35,918 bases of DNA from Chara braunii (taxonomy: Eukaryota > Streptophyta > Charophyceae > Charales > Characeae). Shown in pieces: positions 28,164 to 35,918 of this stretch (position 1 is the first letter of the stretch; every line of letters starts with the position of its first letter). The stretch lies in assembly GCA_003427395.1 (NCBI GenBank), contig BFEA01000150.1, positions 306,346-342,263 on the forward strand, written 5' to 3'. A program made the position numbers and the translations under genes. Below the pieces are notes generated by a model. That model searched no databases. It saw only the letters and a program-made list of their open reading frames with translations, and was not told the DNA's origin.

Positions 28164-29237
28164 CTAGAACGCCCCTCTATACTCTGCCTCCTATACCCGG
28201 ACTACCACTCCTATCCTGGGGAAATGGGCGTAGGTAACGTCGATCTCCTCGTCCGACTCAGAACTCTCGCCCTCGGAGTCGACCCAATCAGGCTCCCAGG
28301 CCTCCTCGTCGTCGTCTCTATCCCACCCGTCGTAGTCATACTTGTCCTCCACACGATATGGACGAAGTCCGATCGCCTGGTAAAAACGCCTTACCTGATA
28401 CTCGCGTATCAGGGGTCCGCCAGGGGCCTCGCTTCACAGACTCTCCCAATCCTCCCAAAAGAGTCTCCCTACACAGGTAATGTACTCCGGCCCTGTCCGG
28501 AGCTCGTGGTCCAGCCAACCCCAAACGTACGAGGGTGGCGGTACCCCTCTCTCGCAATCGTCTCCTAACGAGCGGATCAGCTCTATCAGCTGAACCCTCT
28601 CGTCTCCCCAGCGAAGTCCCCCTGTCGCAAGAGGGTACTACATATAGTGCACATCCAAACTACACCTGACGAACGTCTTTAACTCCTTATAGGCGAGGTA
28701 CATCTCCACTATACCTGCTACACCTCCGAAGACCGAGTCCACCACAAAGGAGGGGAGGATAGCTCTCAGGCAGGTTCCCGAGTAAGGGAAGAACGTTTCT
28801 CGGGCTATCAAAAGCTCGCCTGTAATATCGAGAGGCGGCCGATCGTGAAACAAAGTCAATGGGTCTTGCCCGTCGTCCGCGCGAAACTCGGCAACCTCAT
28901 GCTGTAGATAGCACTGGGCTCTATCAATGATCGAGCTAGACCCCCAGATTGCAAGACTCAAAACAGCCTCCTTGGCCGCTTCCTCTCCTAAGTAAAGATA
29001 GGCCCTCACTACCTCACGCGTCTGATCTCCGTACTCTCCCGTCATATGCTGTCTGTATGTCCACAACCAAGCATCAGAGGCCAGAAAGACAGACCTCCAC
29101 CGGAACTCCCTGTCGCGCCACTCAGTAGGCCGCCCGGGGAGTGTAAGCTTTACCAGGTCACCCTCTATAAGCTCCGAGGCCTCTATCTCCCACGCACGGT
29201 CAACCTCGTACACCTCTATGGCCTCGGATTGCAACAT
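28164..29237 (-). pseudogene. Module L1 with acidic tail, unknown protein
   Basis: ATG at 29237, preceded in frame by TAG, so this is a credible start of the block. 199 codons are open to TAG 28640-28638. The frame then continues through sequence homologous to L2 (LRWGDERVQLIELIRSL), past TGA 28436-28434, into an acidic tail (WDRDDDEEAWEPDWVDSEGE) ending at TAG 28193-28191. Shared L-family motifs are DAWLWTYRQHM and FPYSGTCLRAILPSFV. L1 is first in the array after the element leader. Function unknown. It may be a broken gene or depend on readthrough. Confidence 0.5.
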
Positions 29238-29302
29238 CCGACTAGCCTCGCGTACGTGGAGTCCCTATAACAACTGAAAGGGGGTATAATCCTAGAAAAA
29301 TT

Positions 29303-29350
29303 TCAGCAGCACTCCGCCTCCCCCCGTTGGGATGGGGTTTGGGAGGCGAT
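29303..29350. repeat. Leader hairpin motif, copy 1
   Basis: CGCCTCC (29315-29321) pairs with GGAGGCG (29342-29348) around the conserved core CCCCCGTTGGGATGGGGTTT. The same core recurs in copy 2 with different but again complementary arms. Confidence 0.65.
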
Positions 29351-30070
29351 CCGTGAGTAAATGCTGCTTACAAGGGTCCTACGTGGTCTCTACTATAACC
29401 CGAGTAGCCATGAAGCAGAATCTCTAACTCGACTTGAGCTAACGGCCTTCTTTCAGGTTCCCTCGAATAGTAGGCACGTGCACAGTTCGAGGGATTCCTG
29501 CTTCAGGGGCTCCCACACACGCCCTCGACCCACGAGGGGCGGAAACAAATATATCCCCCAAGAAATGTCAGCTTTGCCTCATTTCCCTAAATTTTTCAAC
29601 CAGTTTTTTATTTTTAAGAAATTTAAATAATTTAAATTAGGGAAAAAGCAAAATCGACCCCGAAATTTGAGGGTAACCAGCCCCGGTGTTTAGGGATGGT
29701 TAGAGGAGTCCCTGAGGGAATCCGACTCAAATTCCCTCGTACTCTATAGACCCTTCCAAGGATTTTTATTAAATTTACTGAAAATAATTCACGAAAATTC
29801 AATAAGAATCCTAGAAAATTCTTTTTCCTTTTCCAACTTTTAGAGGCCTCCGTTCAGTTTTCCCTTGCAATTTTCGGTTGTCTATCTCCCTTATTCTTAC
29901 CACTTTCTGAAATTTTCTATATATTTCTGAATTTAATTAGTAAAAATTAAGAAAAAAATCGAAATAATTCTTCTTTCTATTCCTCCTTTGTTAGGAGTGC
30001 TTTCTCCTCTTAGTACCCCAATTTCCTCGATTTATTTTTAATTAAAGTAATTTTTGTGAATTTAGAGAAA

Positions 30071-30125
30071 TTTTGGCAGCACTTTGCCTCCCCCCCGTTG
30101 GGATGGGGTTTGGGCAAAGCCCACA
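30071..30125. repeat. Leader hairpin motif, copy 2
   Basis: CTTTGCC (30082-30088) pairs with GGCAAAG (30113-30119) around the same CCCCGTTGGGATGGGGTTT core. The preceding GGCAGCAC is shared with copy 1 (AGCAGCAC). Confidence 0.65.
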
Positions 30126-30257
30126 ACAAAAGGTACCGATAGAAAAAATTATAAGAATTATTGAGAAAAAAATAATTTCTCGATTTTTTCTGGGGTTTTA
30201 AGGATTTTTAATAATTAACTAAAAAAAATCATATAAAAATAAGAAAATCAAAATTGT

Positions 30258-30310
30258 TTTAGCAACAATTTCTCTCCCCACGTGGGGATGAGCTTTGGGA
30301 CAACCGTCCC
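30258..30310. repeat. Leader hairpin motif, diverged copy 3
   Basis: TTAGCAACAATTTCTC followed by CCCCACGTGGGGATGAGCTTTGG resembles copies 1 and 2. Here the stem is internal (TCCCCACGTGGGGA). Confidence 0.4.
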
Positions 30311-30506
30311 TTGATCCACTGTCGAAAAAGCTGAAAAAGCAAATTTTTAAACAATTAAAAATAAAAAATTCCTCTTTTTATTAATTTTTATTAATTTTTA
30401 TCAATAAGATATTTAAAATTATGATAAAATACAAGATTTTAAACTCTTGTGGATATTCAGTTTTACTATGATTCTTCGGGTTGCATTCGCCTCCTAAGCT
30501 CCTAAT

Positions 30507-30561
30507 TAGGGTTTCACCTAACTAGGGTTTCCCCCAATTAGGGTTTCCCTAATTAGGGTTT
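30507..30561 (-). promoter_or_regulatory. Four telo-box motifs in tandem
   Basis: TAGGGTTT occurs at 30507, 30523, 30539 and 30554, spaced 16, 16 and 15 bp. On the element strand these read AAACCCTA, the plant telo-box often found near translation-gene promoters and 5' leaders. They are too widely spaced to be telomeric repeats. Confidence 0.6.
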
Positions 30562-30570
30562 TACGTTCTT

Positions 30571-30588
30571 GAGCGCGTTGACGCGCTC
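30571..30588. other. Perfect GC palindrome
   Basis: GAGCGCG (30571-30577) and CGCGCTC (30582-30588) with loop TTGA, ten bases from the telo-box cluster. Confidence 0.6.
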
Positions 30589-31192
30589 ACCACAAACCCC
30601 CGATCATCGTAGAGAAATTTTTGTCGAATTCTTTTAAGTCCGGAAAGAAATTCTAGCGGATTACTTTCTTTTTATTTCTTTCCGTATAATTTTAAATAAA
30701 ATTACAAACACATAAAAATTTCTTTTTATTTTTTCATTCTTTTTTTATCTGTTCGATTCCGCAGTTAACCCAAACAGCGTTCGTTTTTCCCGTGCAATGT
30801 CTCAAAATGTCGGGAAAAATACCGGGACCAACTTTGGTCCAACGTTGTTCGCCTAATTCCGCTTCGTTTTTCCAAAAAATAAATAAAACCGAAATTCGTT
30901 ATTTTATAAATAAAAATTAGAAAAATATAAAAAATTCAATATCTCTTTTTCCCACCGTTAGAATTTTTCCAAAAAAGCGTTCGCCTCACCGAGAGGTCGA
31001 ACTTTGCTCCCAGTGAAGTTCGCGCGAAAATCCACGGATTAAGAGATATTAAAAAGAAAACTGAATTTGAAATTAATAAAATTGAGAAAATATCAGCTAA
31101 TCAAACTAAATAGAAATAATTACTTCCTGGCTAATTAGCCAGGGCAGCCCCGTTGATTGGGGAAGGCCGAGGCCTTGAGGGTGCTGTTCCCC

Positions 31193-31210
31193 TCCCCGAC
31201 AACGGCGCCA
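31193..31210 (-). other. Primer-binding site, tRNA-Asp type
   Basis: On the minus strand this reads TGGCGCCGTTGTCGGGGA. It is complementary to the 3' end of plant tRNA-Asp (..TCCCCGGCAACGGCGCCA) at 17 of 18 positions, the mismatch being at 31199. It would prime minus-strand DNA synthesis. It lies two bases from a probable LTR end and has the same orientation as gag, so it defines the start of the internal region. Confidence 0.8.
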
Positions 31211-31211
31211 A

Positions 31212-31730
31212 NGTTGTGAGGAAACCCGGGGAGGGGCTACCTATCGTTCGCTGAAGCCATGGGCCACGGCACCTGTCACTTCGCCACGCCCGCTTCCGAG
31301 GTCCTCAGCGACCGGCAGGGGAGCAAGGTTGAAGGGCGCGGTATCATGCACCCTGTTTCAGCAAGTTTACACAGGAGTGAAATTCATTAGTCAACCGGTA
31401 ATCAGGTAATCAGCACACTTTAGACACACCACCCTGTGGGTAGAGCTTGAGTAGCTCCTGTAACGATCTGCAACATTAGCCAAATATCAAATATTGTTTG
31501 CTTACAGTCAACAACTTAAGAGACAGCAATTCCAAAACAACTCTTCTCACTGTGGACAACAAGTGTTGTACTAAGTCAATCGCTGCTGCGCCAAGAGCTT
31601 CGTTCAGCAAGAATGTCAGCTCCGTCAAACATAGCTTAGATACCGTGTTCACTTTATGCAATGGCGGGACACACTAGCTTGTAATTACTTGAGACTTCAC
31701 TGACTTGATGAAATGACTCGTTCTAGTGTA
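31212..31730 (-). mobile_element. Inner edge of a probable LTR (outer edge unresolved)
   Basis: The base at 31212 is ambiguous. If T, the plus strand begins TGTTGTGAGG here and the LTR on the element strand ends CCTCACAACA, a regular CA terminus next to the primer-binding site. The first 150 bp are GC-rich (GGAAACCCGGGGAGGGGC). No second LTR exists in the window because the element is truncated, so the outer limit cannot be set. 31730 is an arbitrary cut. Confidence 0.45.
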
Positions 31731-32022
31731 TGAGCGCAGATAGCCTCGCTGGGGGTTGTGGTCGGAGCAAGCGGAAGGTGAATTTTACTCTACCCCTTTC
31801 GCTTCTTTCTCCTCCACGCTTTCCCTCACCCCGTCATGCACAGTCTTCTCCCCCTTCCTCTTTTACTCCCTCTTGCTCTCCTCCGTCTCACTTCCCATTC
31901 GCATCGTTACCCTCTTTCTCATCTTCACGTACCTCCCCAGTACATCAGTTCACAGACTCTTTTTTTTTTGAAGAACCGGGACAGGAAGTTGCCTGGATGC
32001 AAACAAACCTCTCTCTCTCTCC

Positions 32023-32054
<32 letters not shown>

Positions 32055-32790
32055 TACTTAGTATATTTTGTCTCCCTAAGGCAGTGCACTCATTGTCTCT
32101 CCCTCGTCTCATAACCTCGCGCACACGCTGTCTCCTCCCTGTAGCCACACGCTTTTCCACGGGTTCTCACTCATTCAGTTTCTCTAAGCAACCCACATGC
32201 TGCTGGGTTTCTTCCGCCCGTTCTCGCGCCGGCTCATCTGCACTCCGTACACGCCTACGAACAGGGATGAATGAAATTTAAGTCGAAAAATATTAATAGT
32301 AATAATTATTATTTTATAAATAAGATTAATGTCAGAAAACTGAAAAACCAATCTTATCATTCCATTCTCTCACCTCTCTCTCCCTGTTTGCAACTCGGCT
32401 GGCACATCTCCATACCCTCACTTCTCATTTCCCTCACACCCTCAATATGAGCTTTATTCACGCAGGTGACAATGATAGCAAAGAGACCAAATAGGAAAGA
32501 TGATGCTTTCATATCTATGAATTAAAAACGTAATAAATGCGTTTGCCAAAAAAAAAAAAAAAAATGTGTGAGCGAATCCGCGACTTGACGGGCCGAATTG
32601 TGGGACTGTCCGCGCCTTTCAGGGGAGGCGCCGCTTGATTACCTGGCCAGTGTGACTGTCTGTTCCCTCCTACATCTGGCTTACTCTGATTGGCTAATAA
32701 GGGAAAGTGACCGTCCCTACCTGCAGTGACAACACCAGATAGAACTGAACCACCGGCGCTAGCAGTGCCCAGCCTGAAGCGGTTCACTCT
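31731..32790. repeat. Pyrimidine-rich DNA with CT microsatellite
   Basis: A (CT)n/CCCTCT run occupies about 32008-32052 within 31790-32100, which is generally C/T-rich. Open frames on both strands here are compositional. An A run lies at 32549-32563. No gene is seen. Confidence 0.6.
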
Positions 32791-33055
32791 ATTGGACCGA
32801 TTCAATGAAGATTGACTGTTCCCCGCCCGTAGAGGCTCACTTGATTGGACTGATTCAGCGAAGTTTGACTGCTCCCCCCCTGTAAAGGTTCACTAGATTG
32901 GACAGATTCAACAAAGTCTGACTGTTCCCCGCTTGTAGGCGCTCACTTGATTGGACTGATTCAACGAAGTTTGACTGCTCCTCCCCTGTAGAGGTTCACT
33001 AGATTGGACAGATTCAGCAAAGTCTGACTGTTCCCCGCCTGTAGGGGTTTATTTG
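32791..33055. repeat. 53-bp minisatellite with 106-bp dimer pattern (first)
   Basis: Units beginning ATTGGAC(T/A)GATTCA start at 32791, 32844, 32897, 32950 and 33003, exactly 53 bp apart. Units 1, 3 and 5 share GACTGTTCCCCGC. Units 2 and 4 share TTTGACTGCTCC, CCCCTGTA and GGTTCACTAG. The higher-order period is therefore 106 bp. Confidence 0.9.
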
Positions 33056-34065
33056 ATCACACTCTCAGCCCGTTTGACTGGTCTCGTGGCTCACGAAGAG
33101 CGCACTTCTCACCTTTTTTCCCCCTCACTCTCTCTCCCCCTCACTGCGCGCACTCTTTTTCTCATCTCAGTATCTCTCCATCGGGTATATCTCAGCAAAG
33201 TCACGACTCAGAATTGAGGGCATTTTACACCTGGCGCGTCGTCCCTCCCTCTCTCCCGTCTGCTCACTCAGGCCTCCCCGTACACACACGCAGCGCACCG
33301 CCCTTGTGCTGCTTGAAGGTTGGGTACGCCTTGCGCGCCTTCCTGAGTTCCCTCGCCCCAGTGTAATGTATGCCCCATGTGGACTGCGAACACCCGGTAC
33401 ACAGAAGGTTCTCATGTGGGTTGCGTACGCCTTGCATGCTCCTCAAGCCACTTTCCGCACCGAATCCCCTTTACCTGGTCCTCCATCAGTCTTATGCCTG
33501 CGGGCTGAAGACACAACGCACGTCTTCTCATTCCCACATGCTGAAGTCCTTCCTTCGTGGTTGGCCCTCCAAACGGCTCGTTTCAGACAGCCTTTAGTGT
33601 GGACCGGGTACGCCTAGCGCGCTAGTCCGAAAAAGAAAATTCCCCCCTGCCTTGGTCCGTCGGCCCGGGCTATATTCCTCCAGGGCCTTGCAGCAGCAAG
33701 ATAAGCCAAATACCAGACCCGATACAAGCAGTATCGGGAAAACAGAACCAGGCACGCCCGCACGACAAGTCCGGCGCCGGGAACAAATGCAGCGGACTGC
33801 ATCGAAAAGGTCAGGCTTGAGCCAGGGGGCAACAGGGAAGTAAGGGGTGCCAAATTTATAGAAAGCCGACCTTAAACTGGTAATGCCATTAGGAGCCTAC
33901 CAGACCCAAACCGAGTCTGACCCCTCTGCCTCGACTCGCGGTGAGCTGAATTACATTGAGGTCGTACCATCCCGAACTCGAAAAATATTGTACCGCACAA
34001 TACCGCAGGCCCGTGATAGTACCGTGGTTGAATTAACCCATATGTAACGCAGCAGTCCATACCGG
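33056..34065. other. Non-coding, weak short repeats
   Basis: C/T-rich tracts lie near 33110-33180. GTACGCCTTGCGCGC-like words recur near 33321, 33423 and 33607. No supportable gene. Confidence 0.45.
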
Positions 34066-34620
34066 TCAAATGTCAAATCTAAAATAGTCAGTCGGAGTTG
34101 CAATAACTCGTTCAATGCTGATGGTAGCCCAAAACCGAGCCTGAAGATAACGCAGTTTCGCGTATCTCAACGATGCCGAACCAATGTCGAGCCTGGAGTA
34201 TGCCTTGAAATAAGCCGTAGTCGCAGAGTGTCGCAACCCCGTAGTAGTGTTGAACCAAGGTAAACACCATACCGCACCAAATCCGAGCCTGAATACCTTG
34301 AACCATACTGGTGCCGAGCCTGTCCCAAGCCTGAGAACCAAAGCCATGCTGTTGTACCATGTCAACGACGAACCGTGCTGCCACGTCGTGACAGTTCCGA
34401 ACCTGTTCTGAACCAAAGTACCGTCCCGGAGAATACCGAACGTAGAACCACTTAGTACGGCGCCAGTTCCGAACCTGAGAATAACACAGCAGCGTGTACC
34501 ACACCGATCCCGACCCAACGCCGTGACTGAAATGTGTCAAATATCATAGAAAGTCATAATCCCGTTGACACCGAACCTTCCCGAACCATGCGTCCGATCC
34601 GAGGCACTGACCAAGTAACA
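34066..34620. repeat. Degenerate short repeat, CCGAACCTG-rich
   Basis: Words like CCGAGCCTG, CCGAACCTG and TACCGNACCA recur irregularly. The minus-strand 150-codon open frame (RFGT/RLGT repeated) follows from this simple composition and lacks any known domain. Confidence 0.45.
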
Positions 34621-35361
34621 TGGCGGTACCCGCACGCCGTTCATCAATCCTGTACTCAGAACACACAGGTTTCGGTGAGGCTAGAAATAAGGGAAAGTGA
34701 GTAAGTCACACGAGCAAATCTCAATCGTCAGAAAATGGAGAGAATCGTCGGAAGATGAATAGATAAATAACCCGGGGTCAAAATTAATCACGGACAATTA
34801 ATTTAAAAATTAGTTAAGTATCAAATAATCGTTGGTTCCTTCGTTCTTTTATTATTTTAATTATTTTTTTTATTCCCTAATTTTATATCATAAATAATGA
34901 AATGAAAAGGTTTTCCATCAAAAATGGTTCCCGACGAAATTCAATAAAACATCAAACTCCCTTGTTTTCTTTTCCTTTTTATTGGTTCTGACCCCTTTTC
35001 ATGTTTTTAATTCTATTGCCGGAAACACCAAATAATGAGGGTGATTGCATTAGAATTAAATACCAAGGAAATTAAATAAAATAAACAATATCTGGTTTTT
35101 CTTTTTTTTTCTATTGTTTTTAATTATTTTTCCGTTTTTAATTTTAATATTGAAATTTAAGAAATCTGAGGTCTCATCCTCGCGTCAGTTGGACAGTGTA
35201 AAAAGGCCTTGCCAAAGCCTACTCTCAAATCACCGTTCCACGGCCAGTCGTTCCGGTAACAGCTCCGAGTTGGTGGAAAAGAGGTAGACCTCAGCGCAGC
35301 AGGAGAGGTAGCCGCTCTCGTCAATTTCTAGGGCTAGTCTCAGCAGTCGTCATCTCTAATT
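34621..35361. other. AT-rich non-coding segment
   Basis: Mostly A/T-rich from 34780 to 35170, then mixed sequence. I see no gene, RNA or array. Confidence 0.45.
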
Positions 35362-35392
35362 TTAGGGGTACTCGAGATACCCCTAATTTTTT
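35362..35392 (+). terminator. 9-bp hairpin followed by T run
   Basis: TTAGGGGTA (35362-35370), loop CTCGAGA and TACCCCTAA (35378-35386) form a perfect stem followed by TTTTTT. In a eukaryote the T run could stop RNA polymerase III. The pattern also fits a small palindromic insertion. No upstream transcript is identified. Confidence 0.3.
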
Positions 35393-35597
35393 CCAACCGG
35401 TCGGTCAAAAGTCCTTGTCGATTCTTTCTCAGACAATTCTTTTAAGGGTTGATCTGCCGATGTTAGGGCGACCGACTGACCTTCGGTCGCCTGACAGCGG
35501 GACCAAGGTCACTTTGCACCCCGTCGCCTCCTTCATCATCCCCCTCACCCCTCCACTACAGTTACCCACCATGTTCGGATGTCCAAAAGACAACGCA

Positions 35598-35918
35598 GAA
35601 CCACGGTGCACCTCCTTCCTCCACCTTCGCCTACATGCGTCCGCCATAGCCAACCCCCGTGCACCTTTTTCCTCCACCTTCATCTACACCCCTCCACCAT
35701 AGCCAAACACGTTGCACCTTCCTCCTCCACCTCCACCTACACCCATTCACCATAGCTAAGCACCTTACACCTTCTTCCTCCACCTCCACCTTCACCCATC
35801 CACCATAGCCAACCACCTTGCACCTTCCTCCTCCACCTCTACCTACACCCATCCACCATAGCCAAGCACCTTACACCTTCTTCCTCCACCTTCACCTACA
35901 CCCATCCACCATAGCCAA
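35598..35918. repeat. 53-bp minisatellite with 106-bp dimer pattern (second)
   Basis: CATAGCCAA-type cores lie at 35645, 35698, 35751, 35804, 35857 and 35910, exactly 53 bp apart, and the array continues past the window end. Units 35751 and 35857 share AAGCACCTTACACCTTCTTCC. Units 35698 and 35804 share TTGCACCTTCCTCCTCCACC. The unit sequence is unrelated to the first 53-bp array. Confidence 0.9.

Larger units (their letters stand above)
29238..31192 (-). other. AT-rich leader between primer-binding site and first module
   Basis: About 1.95 kb without credible coding frames on either strand. It is strongly A/T-rich but punctuated by GC-rich hairpin motifs (29303-29350, 30071-30125, 30258-30310), four AAACCCTA telo-boxes and a perfect palindrome. 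By position it is the 5' leader RNA of the minus-strand element, so packaging or translation signals are possible but unproven. Confidence 0.55.

Noticed and set aside
22886-29237. Full reassignment of stop codons in this organism
   Set aside because: All three stops occur in the coding-like frames, and stops behave normally elsewhere, for example flanking gag.
30507-30561. Interstitial telomere repeat
   Set aside because: AGGGTTT units are 15-16 bp apart with unrelated spacers, not head-to-tail 7-mers.
31836-32281. Ser/Leu/Pro-rich open frames of up to 183 codons
   Set aside because: Compositional by-product of a C/T-rich segment with a CT microsatellite.
32791-33055. CRISPR array
   Set aside because: The whole 53-bp unit repeats, with no unique spacers. 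The context is eukaryotic.
34066-34518. 150-residue minus-strand protein
   Set aside because: Frame results from a degenerate CCGAACCTG-type repeat; no domain.

Overview
The window is eukaryotic, repeat-dominated nuclear DNA. I recognise no host housekeeping gene, rRNA or intact tRNA gene. Scattered single ambiguous bases and one 395-base gap (11883-12277) indicate a draft scaffold. A primer-binding site matching plant-type tRNA-Asp, AAACCCTA (telo-box) motifs and plant-like splice signals point to the green lineage. The Gag-protease sequence made me think of a charophyte alga such as Chara. That species guess is from memory and untested.

Left and centre (1-19208). Two diverged direct repeats of about 5.6-5.8 kb lie at 942-6696 and 13648-19208. 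Both begin TGTCGG; the left ends in GACA and the right in GATA. Each carries, in the same order, a conserved stem-loop module, tRNA-like poly(A)/poly(T)-flanked modules, A-rich simple repeats, short GC-rich tandem arrays, a candidate plus-strand intron and a well-conserved exon-like block. Between them, on the minus strand, are two decayed copies of a Ty3/Gypsy gag-protease region (A: 7672-8760 plus 9904-10215; B: about 10600-12340), each followed by a related non-coding tail.

Right half (19209-31212, minus strand). One better preserved Ty3/Gypsy element reads from high to low coordinate. It has a probable LTR edge at 31212, a primer-binding site (31210-31193), an AT-rich structured leader (31192-29238), a 6.4-kb block of unfamiliar protein-coding sequence (29237-22886), a 26-bp tandem array, gag with a candidate intron (22679-21592), an Arg/Asp-rich CCHC-retropepsin reading frame (21625-19818) and the start of reverse transcriptase. 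The element stops abruptly at 19209, where the right 5.6-kb repeat begins. RNase H and integrase are absent.

The most interesting part is 29237-22886. Before gag the element carries at least three families of mutually paralogous protein modules: L (three copies, about 250-300 aa), S (three, about 70-85 aa) and M (two, about 160 aa). None resembles a retroelement domain I know. Their reading frames stay open for kilobases apart from isolated stop codons and switch frame mainly between modules. Extra genes upstream of gag are known from plant Ogre/Tat elements, but I know of no such multi-family array.

Far right (31212-35918). This holds probable LTR and flanking DNA, a CT microsatellite, two unrelated minisatellites that both have a 53-bp unit in a 106-bp dimer pattern, and a hairpin followed by a T run.
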